Source of the DNA: Oscheius tipulae
Lineage: Eukaryota; Nematoda; Chromadorea; Rhabditida; Rhabditidae
NCBI GenBank assembly: GCA_037178975.1
Contig: JASJZH010000004.1
Location: 6,138,001-6,202,000 of the forward strand
Length of the DNA stretch: 64,000 nucleotides
Reading direction: 5' to 3'
Positions 11,846 to 21,630 of this stretch are shown piece by piece. Below the pieces are notes generated by a model. The model saw only the letters and a program-made list of their open reading frames with translations. It was not told the origin of the DNA and did not search any database. The first letter of the stretch is position 1, and each line of letters starts with the position of its first letter. A program made the translations under genes and the position numbers.

Positions 11846-13226
11846 ATGGGCTCTCTTCCGGATGTGGGCTCCCTCGTCTCCAACCTCAAGCGTTCGCACG
11901 CAGCTTCTACAACTGATGTATGTTTTGTTTACCAGTGTGTTGAATAAGAACACTCAGATGGAACGCATGATTGCCGTTCTGAAAGTCTACAAGGAAAGAA
12001 ACGAAGAACTGGAAGTTGAGAACAGCTTGCTGCGTGGAAGAATTTCGAATAATAGAAGTTTGGAGACGCCGTCCGCGGTAACATATTTTTCGTCCCTCTC
12101 TCACAATATTCTATTTTAGGACGACAAGTTTCTACCACGACATGATCGTCGGACAATCAGCGAATCCGCTGTTTCAATGCCATGGAGGAATGGAAACCAG
12201 CAAACAGACGACCTCTGCGAATACACGACGTGGAACTGCTTCGTATGTCTCGATTTTGACCTTGCCATCTTCTTTCTAGAGGCCCAACATGGCTGACATG
12301 AGCGGAATTTCCGACATTAGTGATGGTTGGACACGTCCTCTGTCCGTTTCGATGCCATCTCCACCTCTTTGGGAGCCTCCGTTTCACAAGTCTACCTCCT
12401 CCGAAGTACGTTATTTTCCAAATTTACATTTCTTTACATTGATTATAGGGCAGCGAACTTCCTTCCTCCGGCTCGACCGACTCCCGTTTCCATTCCTCGT
12501 GTGAGGCAGCAGGAGATCGCAGACAACACGAGCCTGAAGACGACTTTGATCTTCGTGAGATTGAGCAGGCCATGCGTGAATCGGAGAACGTAGATTTTAT
12601 GTTTAACGTGGAAAGTTTAATATATTTAGGAAGTTTGGCAGACTGCTGGTTCAAAGCCTTCCAAAGACAAGAAATCCATACCGGAAATCGGCGTCAATGG
12701 AAACGTCAAACTCATGTCGGAGTCGATTTCACTTCCTTCCAGATCTATCTCCGAGAAGAATATTGCGTAAGCGATGCGTGTTTAGCTCACTCGAGACTAA
12801 TTTGTAGCTCTGCTCTTCCCGAAGTTTACCTGGGCAAATGGTACGCCTTAAAGTGCTCTCAGACCGGAGGCGGACACGATGGCCGTTGGAAGGATGTTCC
12901 CAAGAATGAAAGAAAGAAGACGCCGCGTATCGCCTTCTACCATGTAGAATTTTTATCTTGTTCATTTTTACAGCTGATTTTAGGTCTTCGACCCTCAATC
13001 TGGAAAGAACCTCTATCACGTCGTCCACAAAAAGTTCGCCATCAACAATGCCATTTTCTACGAGCACTGTGGAGGACAGCGTTGCATCGTATTGAAAGAC
13101 CGTGGAAACATGATCTTAGTTCGAAACAAGAATTTTACATTCTCCTTTACCGTGAACGACGGCAAGCTCATCGAAGTTTTCAAAGACGGAAACATCGAAT
13201 ACAAAGTTCTCTCAGTCAAGGAATAA
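11846..13226 (+). CDS. Uncharacterised protein: N-terminal leucine-zipper-like coil plus C-terminal beta-rich domain
   Basis: Not recognised. Seen: ATG 11846-11848 follows TTTTTGCAG. The N-terminus MGSLPDVGSLVSNLKRS leads across a 31-nt intron (11918-11948) into a coiled coil (MERMIAVLKVYKERNEELEV; ENSLLRGRI). A Ser/Pro-rich linker follows with ISDISDGWTRPLSVS and DDFDLREIEQAMRESEN. The C-terminal ~110 residues look like a compact globular domain (VYLGKWYALKCSQTGGGHDG; FAINNAIFYEHCGGQRCIVL; FTFSFTVNDGKLIEVFKDG) and end at TAA 13224-13226. Introns of 31-45 nt throughout; each keeps phase. No signal peptide, so probably intracellular. The coil suggests dimerisation. A polyadenylation hexamer lies at 13422-13427. 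Confidence 0.75.
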
Positions 13227-13421
13227 TTAGCCCGTTTTTATCCCCATCAGCCACACATCCATATCCCTTTCCTCCTAACCATATGTAATGTACATAGATC
13301 CCTTGATGTGTTTGGCCCCTTACATCACCGTTTGGTTCATTCTCTCCTATTTTGTAATCGCCTAGTGTTGCTCTCTTGCCTCCCATAATGTTCCTAGTTG
13401 CTAGCCCATTCTGACAGAGAG

Positions 13422-13427
13422 AATAAA
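13422..13427 (+). terminator. AATAAA polyadenylation signal
   Basis: A canonical AATAAA about 195 bp after the stop of the + strand gene ending at 13226, and just before the perfect hairpin at 13464. Position and strand fit 3' end formation for that gene. Confidence 0.5.
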
Positions 13428-13463
13428 CTTTGCGTACAAGACCAATTGAGGTTTTCTCGATCT

Positions 13464-13503
13464 CCAAAATGCTAGCACGAAACAGTTCGTGCTAGCATTT
13501 TGG
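13464..13503. repeat. Perfect 18-bp inverted repeat with 4-nt loop
   Basis: Seen: the left arm CCAAAATGCTAGCACGAA (13464-13481), loop ACAG (13482-13485) and right arm TTCGTGCTAGCATTTTGG (13486-13503) are exactly complementary. It lies between two convergent genes, about 36 bp past an AATAAA on the + strand. The RNA from either strand would form a strong hairpin. It could aid 3' end formation or pausing between converging transcription units, be a small-RNA precursor, or be a palindromic insertion footprint. The function is not known. Confidence 0.9.
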
Positions 13504-13663
13504 CCTAAAGTAATATCACACAGCAGAGCTAGAGAGGACGTTTGATGATCATCAAGTTTCGATCAAAACTCTGAAAGAGACTGCGTGGCAGGATGCGTCT
13601 GTTTACTCGCACGTTAATAAATGCTCTGAACAACACTGACCAAACAGATTTAAAGTGTCGTAT

Positions 13664-14290
13664 TTAATTGAAGAAGGGGAAGGTCTCGATTTGGCCAGAG
13701 ATCGGATCGTAGTAGCTGAAGAGATTGTAGTACTTGACGAGAGCGGACAGACTGGTAAACTGACGACTGCGTTCCTCTCGGCCGGCATCCACATGCCAGT
13801 AGAACTCGCTGTGGATGTTGTCGCCATGGCGGTAGCTGCTCCTAATGACGGGGAAGTGGTATATCTGTCCGTTGCTCCTCTTGTAGGCCATAAAGAGAGG
13901 CAGCTCCGTCTGCATCTTGTCATCGAGACGGTAGTAGAGACAGAAGTTTGTTCTTTCGGGCACCTTCTGACTGGCTTCATCCGCGGTGGCAGCACCGATG
14001 AACACGTCGTCGTCCTCCTTGCCGTAGTTGTACTTTTCGTGGAAACTCAGACACTGCTCCGACATGGGACGCTTCTCACTCAGCGAGTCCGGATAGTGTT
14101 CTGGCTCTCCGGGTGCTGGAGCTGTGGTTAGGAACTGCCTGAAATTCTTGCTCGACATCTGCTTCTTCGATGGCCAGACGAGTCTCTTCTCCTTGTTGAC
14201 GAGACGGCCATATCGGTCCTCTTCCACACTGTAGTCCGGGTTCGTGGTCGAGTATCGGCTGCTTCTACTGCTGCTTCGACGACGTCCCAT
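13664..14290 (-). CDS. Single-exon SH2-like domain protein
   Basis: Seen: one uninterrupted 208-codon frame with ATG at 14290 and stop at 13664. The N-terminal half is charged and disordered (MGRRRSSSRSSRYSTTNPDY...). The C-terminal ~100 residues run from NFCLYYRLDDKMQTELPLFM through YKRSNGQIYHFPVIRSSYRH to FTSLSALVKYYNLFSYYD. Known: the pattern (beta strand)-YHFPI...FxSLxxLVxYY is that of SH2 domains, which bind phosphotyrosine peptides. Odd: the usual FLVR strand appears as FCLYYR, so the canonical phosphate-binding Arg is not in its normal setting and phosphotyrosine binding is doubtful. Lack of introns is rare in this window. SH2 assignment is moderate; the gene itself is near certain. 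Confidence 0.65.
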   Translation of the reverse strand: MGRRRSSSRSSRYSTTNPDYSVEEDRYGRLVNKEKRLVWPSKKQMSSKNFRQFLTTAPAPGEPEHYPDSLSEKRPMSEQCLSFHEKYNYGKEDDDVFIGAATADEASQKVPERTNFCLYYRLDDKMQTELPLFMAYKRSNGQIYHFPVIRSSYRHGDNIHSEFYWHVDAGREERSRQFTSLSALVKYYNLFSYYDPISGQIETFPFFN

Positions 14291-14868
14291 TGCTTTGGAG
14301 AGGCTAACTGTGGCCTTTTTATAGATCTTTTTTATTGCCTTCTGTAAAAAGTTTCTGTTCGAAACAGAAAACTTCCTAATTATGGAAAATCATAAAAGAA
14401 AGACGGTCTGAAAATGATCGTAGTCTAACAGTCTAACAACCGACACCTCTGCAAAGAGATGATCTTCTGTTCCCTTGTTTCCTAGTTCGACGTGCGCTTT
14501 GTCCACAAAGATAATTACCAATTATGATTGTTTCCTCTTACGACACGGCTAATCTTTTTCTGTTTGTGAAAGATATCAGAACTCTTGTCGAACTATGAGC
14601 CCCTTCCCACAATCCGTGAGAACCCAAATCGTATGGGAACACTCGAAGTTTAATAGTTTCCACATTCTGTGCTTGATAAACAGGATAAGATTACGTATCA
14701 TTTGATACAAGTCAACCTTTTGCACTTCTCAAACCGGGAGTTTTCCAGCCATCAGATCAGAAGAGGCTTCATTGATTAGAGCCATGTAAAAAACGTACAT
14801 ACTTTGCCTTTAAGTTTTTCTCCCCTATATGTAGCTTACTTCTTCTCCTCATTGTTCTGTCTTTTCAG
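14291..14868. promoter_or_regulatory. Divergent intergenic region
   Basis: About 580 bp between the SH2-like gene (-) and a receptor gene (+). AT-rich, no open frame of note. A TCTTTTCAG directly before the receptor ATG at 14869 is a plausible trans-splice acceptor. No other element was identified. Confidence 0.35.
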
Positions 14869-16102
14869 ATGGTCAGTTTGGAGGTCTCAGTAGCCATTGC
14901 TGCCCTTTTCCTTCATCTATTCAGTTTTTGGTTCAATTATTTGCTAGTCGTGACTGCCAGACGAAACAGAAGTCAGATGGTCACCAATAGGCATTATAGG
15001 ATCTCTGAGGGGAAGTATTATGTTGTTCAGATATATTTTGCATATGGCCTTCGCAGAGGTCTGGCTCAACATAGCACAAATATTCTGTGTCGACGTGACT
15101 CTCTGGATTGGAGCAGACAACTATTCGTGTGAGTCAAATGTTTTGCGAGCCAGTTTACGCAAATCTGGATAGTTCAAAAAGTAGGACTTCTGAGAAGTTC
15201 CTCAAATCAGTTGAGACCCTTCTCTACACGGAGTTTCAGTTGTGCTAAAGACGCCAGCCATCTATGTCTTCGTCACGGCGAACCAGATCTTCTTTTTGTT
15301 CCGTTACTATCTCCTCATTCTGATTGTCATTCATCGCGGTATTTTCATAGTCTCTCCAAAGATAAGCCACTACGTCGAAGCACATGTGACTTCATTCATC
15401 CTGGGATGCTGGGTAAGGCATTTTTTTCTCAATGAAAACAGAACAATTTTCAGCTGTATGTGATTTTCATCAACACGGCCTATTTCCCCTTAGGATGCAT
15501 TCGTTATTATGCTCCCGAGACGCACCAATGGGTCACAGAATGTCGTGACGACAGACTCCTTTTTCTCAGGTTGTTGCGAAATATTTCGGGATTCTTCTTT
15601 GACTATATTCCTCATTTTACGATTGGCGTTAATGTGGTTATTATCCTCTATCTGAACTACTACCGCATCACACGAAAAGTCCTAATGTACAACCGAAAAC
15701 AGACAGCAAGTGAATTGACAGAAAAGTTATATCAAAGAGAAGATTCAGTTTCAGAGTTCGAGTACACCATGATATTTCAGCCTCTGATGTTAGCATGTGT
15801 GTTGGCAATCGAGCCGATCTGTTTCTTTCTGTCCAACATGGCCAATAAGGTGAGAGCTCTCTGTTTGATTTGGATTCTCTACTCAGCTGGTCTCTATACC
15901 CCCGTCTCCAGAAGACCTTCTGCGGATTTTAGCTTACGCGATGACGTATCTCTCTACTCTCACTAATTTTATATATTATTTCGTCTGTCACAGAGATATC
16001 CGAAGTCTGTTATGGAATCTTGTCAGGAAAAAGAGTAACGACTTTCAAGTCCGAACAATATCGAGAACTGTGACCACTGAAGCTATTACTCGAATAAATT
16101 GA
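14869..16102 (+). CDS. Nematode 7TM G-protein-coupled receptor (chemoreceptor-like, family not assigned)
   Basis: Seen: ATG 14869 after TTTTCAG, stop TGA 16100-16102. Hydrophobic segments in order: SVAIAALFLHLFSFWFNYLL (TM1), LFRYILHMAFAEVWLNIAQI (TM2), TPAIYVFVTANQIFFLFRYY then LLILIVI (TM3), SFILGCWLYVIFINTAYF (TM4), FFFDYIPHFTIGVNVVIILY (TM5), FQPLMLACVLAIEPICFFLS (TM6) and YLSTLTNFIYYFVCHRDIR (TM7). The tail is Lys/Thr-rich. The intron after TM1 appears to be only 28 nt (14972-14999); others are ~40 nt, and one after TM2 is longer. TM7 with NFIYYFVCHRDIR resembles the NPxxY-helix-8 region of rhodopsin-like receptors. Known: such receptors mostly act in chemosensory neurons. The exact sr- family was not determined. 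Confidence 0.78.
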
Positions 16103-16239
16103 CAGAAGCTTTCAAGGTCCTTCTATGGCCACAACCGCTCCTAAAAGCGCGGTCGATATTCAAGCGTCGCTTTATGTAAAAGCTATACCGATAATCATCC
16201 TCATTCGATCATTCATTTATCTTCTCCTCAATCTGGAAA

Positions 16240-17711
16240 ATGTTTTCCACTGTGCCCAACACTCCCTACTTCCGTTCTCTGACCTCGGTCACCTACGAGA
16301 ACCCTGGAGATGTCAGCTTCGCCGTAGACGAAGTACTGAACAGCAATGACCAGGTACCGCAAGTCCTTATACTTTTTAGCACCATCAATTCAGGTTGACT
16401 TTCAACAGAACAGCTGTCTTCGCAAGCATTGTGTCGTTGTCAGAGAGTCGACTTTCTATGTCAATCTGAGCGAAATTGCCAAGACTTCTTCGAAGCTGGC
16501 CGAGCAATTGAAGAAGACCAACAAGCATGGAGTCTGTTCTCTGGACATCAACTCGTCTGACTTCGAGAACCTTCTCCGTCACATCTGTCCCAGTTCAAGT
16601 GGTCTTTTCAAGGAGCCGGTTCACCTGAAGAACATAATGTCCCTTCTTCTTCTAGCCAAAAGATTCGAACTCTCGTCTGTGACCAGAAACTGCTCCGATT
16701 TTCTTCAGGTCAATCAGTGAGTATTCTTCTGTTTTTCTTTACTAACCACTAATCATTAGGATCAGCAAGATCTCTCTGAAAGATCTCACCGGAATCTATT
16801 CTCTCCTGGAAGAATTGACAGACACTGCTGTCAAAAGTTGTGTGGCCAAGGCCATTCTGGAACACGAGAATCAGAGTCAGCTGATGGAGATGATGCTGAA
16901 TGGAGGTACCTTCCCTTGCTATCCAGTAATCAAGGCAGCTATGAAAAAACGTGACGATCTCCGTCATGAGACAAGTTTTGTCAACTTGACCACTCCGAAG
17001 AAATGTGTCTGTTCTGGAGGAGGAAACGAAAAGAAACGACTCTTCGAGAGAACCATTCGACCTGCGTCTCCCAGTCTTTGTGGTCAGTTTATCTCGAAAA
17101 TCCCCTTCTCATCGTAAACTTTTTCAGGTCTGCTGTGCCAAGGATGTGACACGAACTGCTGTTCCAACTGCCAGATGAAACTTTGCAAAGGCAAAATTGA
17201 GAAGCTGTTGGTTGAAGTCGAAGAGGCACAGAAGAATCTTCCCAAGCCCAACGAAAGAGTATCTGCTCCTGAGTCTCCTTCTTCCGATATTATTCGGGAC
17301 ACTCTTCTCCAAAACCAACGTCTTCCTTCCACTCCGACGAGTCTTCGTCAGTCTCCGGCACCGGTTCTCCCTCCGAGAAACATTTCTCACGTTGTCCACC
17401 AACAGTTCCATACGCCGAGAGTTCTTCCTCAGCGGATTACTTCTTTCCAGCCCGTCACTCCCCAATACCCACTTTCTCTAATGTCCCCTCAAATGACCCA
17501 GGTTATTCCCATGTCCCAACCTTTCTGTTCTCCCCAACCCGTTTCTTATTATCCCCAAATGTACACAACTCCCCCTCCTTCGGTTTACCATACCCCAATG
17601 GTCGGCTATTCTCCTATCTCTTACTCTCAACCAATGGTTCCTCAACCCATTGGTTGTACCTATACCACAACGGGTCAGATCAACCAGTACTATCCCGGTA
17701 CTTATTATTAG
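16240..17711 (+). CDS. BTB/POZ-like protein with Cys-rich motif and Pro/Gln/Tyr-rich tail
   Basis: Seen: ATG 16240 (MFSTVPNTPYFRSLTSVTYE). A BTB-like fold follows, with KHCVVVRESTFYVNLSEIAK and PVHLKNIMSLLLLAKRFELS resembling the dimerisation core (strand-helix, then the LL.LAxxF helix). A helical BACK-like segment comes next (DLTGIYSLLEELTDTAVKSC). A Cys cluster follows (KKCVCSGGG; LLCQGCDTNCCSNCQMKLC) that could bind zinc. The C-terminal ~140 residues are low-complexity Pro/Ser/Tyr/Gln and end ...NQYYPGTYY at 17711. Introns are ~35-45 nt. Known: BTB proteins act as dimers, often as Cullin-3 adaptors or in chromatin. The Cys cluster plus Tyr/Pro tail is not a combination I can place. An AATAAA lies at 17744-17749. 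Confidence 0.7.
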
Positions 17712-17743
17712 TTGTCATGATAAAATGCTAGTTGTTATATAGA

Positions 17744-17749
17744 AATAAA
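17744..17749 (+). terminator. AATAAA polyadenylation signal of the BTB gene
   Basis: A canonical hexamer 33 bp downstream of the BTB gene stop codon, at the usual distance for a compact nematode 3' UTR. Confidence 0.6.
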
Positions 17750-17761
17750 GTTCCAAATTCC

Positions 17762-18764
17762 AAAAATGAAAAGATAAAACACCGACCGTTTAACGGAAAG
17801 TGTCGAATCTCCATTTGGTCACTTCTTTCATCCTCGCCCGAAGAGATCAGACATTCCTGTTTAACGAGCCGTCTTTGAAGATTGTTATACTCAAAATGAT
17901 TTTCCTCGACCCTCTTTCGTTGCTATGCTGATGTTATCCAATTATACGCATGGATGCATAAGAACATCAGATGGCGGCATTGTGACGACTACTGAAGCAA
18001 GCGGTTAGTTCTCACCGGAGGATGTTTTATCCTAATCATTACGTGTCCTCCGATCAAGCTAAGCCAACTTAGCTTGTTGACATTTCAAAACGGACTCGGA
18101 GAGCCACCACCTAAGACTGTTGATAGTTTTAATCACTGGCATTCTATAAATCAGAAGCAACATTGCTCTGTAACTCTATGGACCAGTGGACTTATTCTGA
18201 CTTCGACATGGATCAGCCTACTACAGTGATAACTGACGCTTACTGTCTTGGTTAAAGCGTAGGAAATTCTGGGCTGTTAGAACATGCAATAATTAGAAAC
18301 TCTGGTGAAATGAAATCGATAAACAGCCCGAAATAAACACCCTGGGAATGACCTCTCAGTTTTGACGGAAAAATAGAAGTTAAATGTAGTACAATTCGTG
18401 CGGATCGAAGCTGTTTTCCACCACTGTTTCCTGATAAGACAATCAGCAGTTTTGCCGCAACCGAGGAGCTCCTTTACGAACATAGAAAGTCCCTATTTCC
18501 CCCACTTCTCGAAATCTAAACGGTTCAAGTGTTTGTTTTCAACCGTTTCGCTACCAAGTTCAATTCGCGTCACTCTTTCATACTTTTCCTGTACATCTTT
18601 AAATGTACGGACTATCTTCTAGGAACATCCTTTCCATTTTGAAAGTGAAAAAGAACACAATAAAGAATGTTTGATTGCACCATATCACTCGATCTACGTC
18701 TGTCTTAGGTTCTTATTCTTCTTTTAGCTATTGTACAATCAGAGAGAACAAACTTGCAGAGACA
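17762..18764. other. Gene-free stretch, about 1 kb, with a small hairpin
   Basis: No credible coding frame on either strand. It contains a perfect 9-bp inverted repeat, CAAGCTAAG / CTTAGCTTG with loop CCAA (18055-18076). The end near 18740-18764 (CAAACTTGCAGAGACA) provides a trans-splice-like acceptor for the next gene. The rest shows nothing recognisable. Confidence 0.5.
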
Positions 18765-20086
18765 ATGGTAGCTGAAGACCATTACCTAACTCTAAACGAC
18801 CTCACCTCCCACCATAAGAACAAGATCGCCGAACTGAGAAGACGAGCAGCAGATGATCTTGCTACATATCCTGAATACGGGAGTGATTTCCAACTTCTGC
18901 GATGGCTCATGGGGTGGGACTACAACATTGGTTTGTTGCAATAGTTTGGTTATCTTGACAGTATTCAGATGTCATCCTTCCCAAAATGAAGGTAGCCATC
19001 AATTCTGCAGTCTGTCTCGGAATGCACGAACAGACGACTCTCGAGCCGCACGAGATCAATTCTACCATGAGATCACTCTGTTCGGTTGCCGATTATTATC
19101 CAGGAGGATTGATGGGAACTGACGACGAGGGCAATCCCATTTTCACACAATGTATTGCTCTTATTCATCCCAAGAGTCTAGTAAGATCCGGCAGTGTTTC
19201 TGAGCTGTTTCGATTGAGCCTGATTGAGTCGGAGTTGGTAGCCAAGCTTATCAATCAAGGAGAACAGCAGAACAGGAAAAAGCTTGGAGCAAAGATCATA
19301 GTAGATCTGGACGGATTCAGTATGGATCTGTTATATACGCCCACACTACTCATCTACAAAGAGCTCCTGACAATCTTGCAGGTACTATAAAAGGAAACCA
19401 TGTAATTCTCGCAAATAGGCACAATACCCGGATGTAGCTCGTCACATTTACATAATCAATTGTCCTTCAATGATCAAAGTCGTCTATGCAGCAATCTCCC
19501 CGGTTCTATCGAAACAGACGAGAGACAAGGTCGACTTTTTGGGATCCAACTGGAAAGACGTCCTCGTCAAAGACGTGAGCTCTTCTTTGCTACCATAGAG
19601 ACAGAGCACTGAAGTCAAAGATGTGAGTTTTCCAGCTTGGTGCCCATAACATCTATCCGAAATGGGGTGGAACAAAAGCTCACTCTCTTCCTTGTGGTGA
19701 TCTTCGGATGGGAGGCAAAGTTCCCGAAAAGATGTGGTGGCCTGAAAAGACTCCTTTAGAAGAGGGTCTGACGAAAGTCAACGTTCCGGCTAGAAACAAA
19801 ACCGAGGTATTCACTCATATATAGAGCCTCAGTAGTTCAGGTAAAAGTCTTTGTTCCGTCTGGCAAAGAACTCAATTGGTTCTGGAAGGTGAGCAGCGGA
19901 GACTTGGACTTTTCAATCGTCAAGGATGACCAGCAAGTTTACATGCCTCTGCGACTGTCCACGGAATTCCACCCAGAAATTGGAAAGATGACCGTGAAGG
20001 AAGGAGGAGAGTATCGGATGATCTTTGATAATTCCCATGGAACAGTCTGGTCCAAAGATGTCAGATACAAGACTTGGATTCAGTAG
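18765..20086 (+). CDS. CRAL-TRIO/GOLD (SEC14-like) lipid-transfer protein
   Basis: Role (known): cytosolic phosphoinositide or hydrophobic-ligand transfer proteins with an N-terminal helix bundle, a CRAL-TRIO pocket and a C-terminal GOLD sandwich. Seen: ATG 18765 behind TTGCAG. The N-terminal helices include HHKNKIAELRRRAADDLATY and FQLLRWLMGWDYNI. The pocket includes IIVDLDGFSMDLLYTPTLLI and ARHIYIINCPSMIKVVYAAI, with KWGGTKAHSLPCG at the family's conserved Gly-rich site. The GOLD half has VFVPSGKELNWFWKVSSGDL and EYRMIFDNSHGTVWSKDV. Stop is at 20084-20086. Length ~400 residues, as expected. Several 35-60 nt introns. Secure family call. Confidence 0.88.
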
Positions 20087-20294
20087 AATAAACTTTCTTT
20101 CTCTTGCTAAGACCACTAAACTTATTGTTTGAACCCTTCCAAGTGCTGTGACGTAGATCACTTCTCCAGCAGTTTTGTGACAGAGATCAATGCCATTCGG
20201 CCTCTCTTCGGCGAAGTTACCGCCTGCTAAGAAGAGTTGGACAGATCTCGACCAATTTTTGAAGTTTGAGGATACTTATTCTCGGCATTCCCAC

Positions 20295-20302
20295 TATATA
20301 AA
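20295..20302 (+). promoter_or_regulatory. TATA box
   Basis: TATATAAA lies 36 bp upstream of the ATG of the secreted two-repeat protein at 20338, a suitable distance for a very short leader. One of few clear TATA boxes in the window; others precede the ML-domain gene at 31080 and the collagen gene at 40052. Confidence 0.55.
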
Positions 20303-20337
20303 AGAGAGACTATTTCTAATGGAACAAACTCGCTGTC

Positions 20338-21021
20338 ATGTTACTCCTATTTCTATTTGTTACAACTATCGGTGCACAGACTTTTCCCGAGTTTCCAACA
20401 AGTTCTGGACTCACAGGAAATAACATCGGCAGTGGACATTTTGAAGGTGGATTCGGTGGGGGATTCGGAGGCAGAGTAAGTCATTAAACAATGAAAGAAA
20501 CCAAATTTAAAGTTTCAACGTCCGTGTGGTTTACCACGTTTTATCGACCGTCTTCCGGCCGAAATCCAGTATCAGACCCGAGCAATCTGGGCCAGTTACA
20601 AAGAGGGAGACAGTTGTGACGTTCAAAGACAACAATCAAGGCAACTGGTGACTTTGAAAAAGTGTGACTAACCAGTTCTTTTAGTTTTGGAATCTTCCTC
20701 AAGAGTCGAAGATGCAGATGTGGCAAGGAATGAGGCAACAGTGGCAACATAAATGGATGAATCGTCCTTGTCACAGACCAAGGTTTCTGAATTTGATGTC
20801 TTCCAGTATCCAGCAACAGATGGAGGTCATTTGGGCAAACTGGAGAGAAGGAAAGACGTGCGAGCGAGAACGTGCTGCTACTCATCAACTGGTTAGAGAG
20901 TTTTTAATCTTTTGAACGAATCATTCAGTTCTGGAGTTTGCCTCAGGAGCAGAGAATGCACCTTTGGCAGCAGATACAAGCCAGGCAGAATAGTCGCGGG
21001 TTCAATAAATTCGGGAAGTGA
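20338..21021 (+). CDS. Secreted protein with two tandem ~65-residue repeats of unknown family
   Basis: Seen: ATG 20338 gives the signal peptide MLLLFLFVTTIGAQ. A Gly-rich stretch follows (HFEGGFGGGFGGR), then two copies of one unit. Copy 1 runs RPCGLPRF...WASYKEGDSCDVQRQQSRQL / FWNLPQESKMQMWQ. Copy 2 runs RPCHRPRF...WANWREGKTCERERAATHQL / FWSLPQEQRMHLWQQ. Each copy has two Cys and an intron at the same place just before FW(N/S)LPQE, so the copies arose by duplication including the intron. Stop TGA is at 21019-21021. The units are rich in Trp, Gln and Arg. I do not recognise the family. It is secreted or extracellular, and a TATA box suggests strong regulated expression. Confidence 0.75.
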
Positions 21022-21059
21022 ATCACTTCTAAGTAATAACTACACCTTATCTCTTATAT

Positions 21060-21560
21060 ATACGGCATTACAATAAAAGTATAATATCAGTGCGGGAAGA
21101 ATCGAACTCGGCTATTTCACAAGTTATTTCTTTTTAAAAGATAGGTATTGCGCGTAGCGATAGATGTTGCGCGTATTAAAAAAATAAATATAAAACTTTA
21201 TTCAAAAAGATGCCAATTTCTCCCGATGGTTGTTACCAATGCTGGCATTTGAAAGCTACCCATCGGATTGGCCCCAAACTTTGGCTTCAGACTCAGAAGT
21301 CACCCCATTCCCGCGGCGCAAACATTCAGAACGATTGGATAACCCTGAATGGGTCTGCTCAGATGAAACTTTAAAAAATTTAAAGTTTTGTTGTGGACTC
21401 ATTTCTGGTTACCAAGGAAAAATTATTGCGTTTGCTAAAAAAAAATACGTAGAAGCACTCCTACAGTATGAATAATTGTTTTAACGGACGTTGGTAAAGA
21501 AATATTCTCCGGATATTTAGCAAAAAGGACAATCTATATTAAGTCATATTGTAGAGTTCG
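21060..21560. other. AT-rich block of foreign appearance between two genes
   Basis: Seen: about 500 bp with A/T homopolymers, a TGCGGGAAGAATCGAACTCG stretch (21090-21109) that resembles the 3' part of a tRNA read on the minus strand, and TTGCGCGTA twice in tandem near 21148-21176. One 81-codon open frame (21230-21475, +, MLPMLAFESYPSDW...KYVEALLQYE) has no splice sites. A second frame is open across half of it. Neither is recognised. The composition differs from both neighbours. It may be an insertion of organellar, bacterial or transposon origin, or simply diverged non-coding DNA. Confidence 0.35.
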
Positions 21561-21630
21561 ATAAGCTGAGTAAGAATATCAAAGAATAAAAGCGATAAAT
21601 TGAAATTCTCTTCGAATACACTTTCACCAG

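Noticed and set aside
11599-11953. Overlapping open frames on both strands in the divergent spacer
   Set aside because: AT-rich, no recognisable residues, and they run into the first exon of the real gene in the wrong frame.
12572-13288. 238-codon single open frame on the + strand
   Set aside because: It reads through at least three introns. Spliced reading in other frames (VWQTAGSKPSKDKKSIPEIG, then SALPEVYLGKWYALKC) is more consistent and ends at 13226.
13655-14131. 158-codon + strand open frame
   Set aside because: Mirror of the SH2-like minus-strand gene; Val/Leu-rich translation typical of an antisense shadow.
21090-21170. Possible tRNA gene on the minus strand
   Set aside because: Only a 3'-like GTTCGATTC stretch is present. 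No D-arm or pairing 5' acceptor strand could be found.
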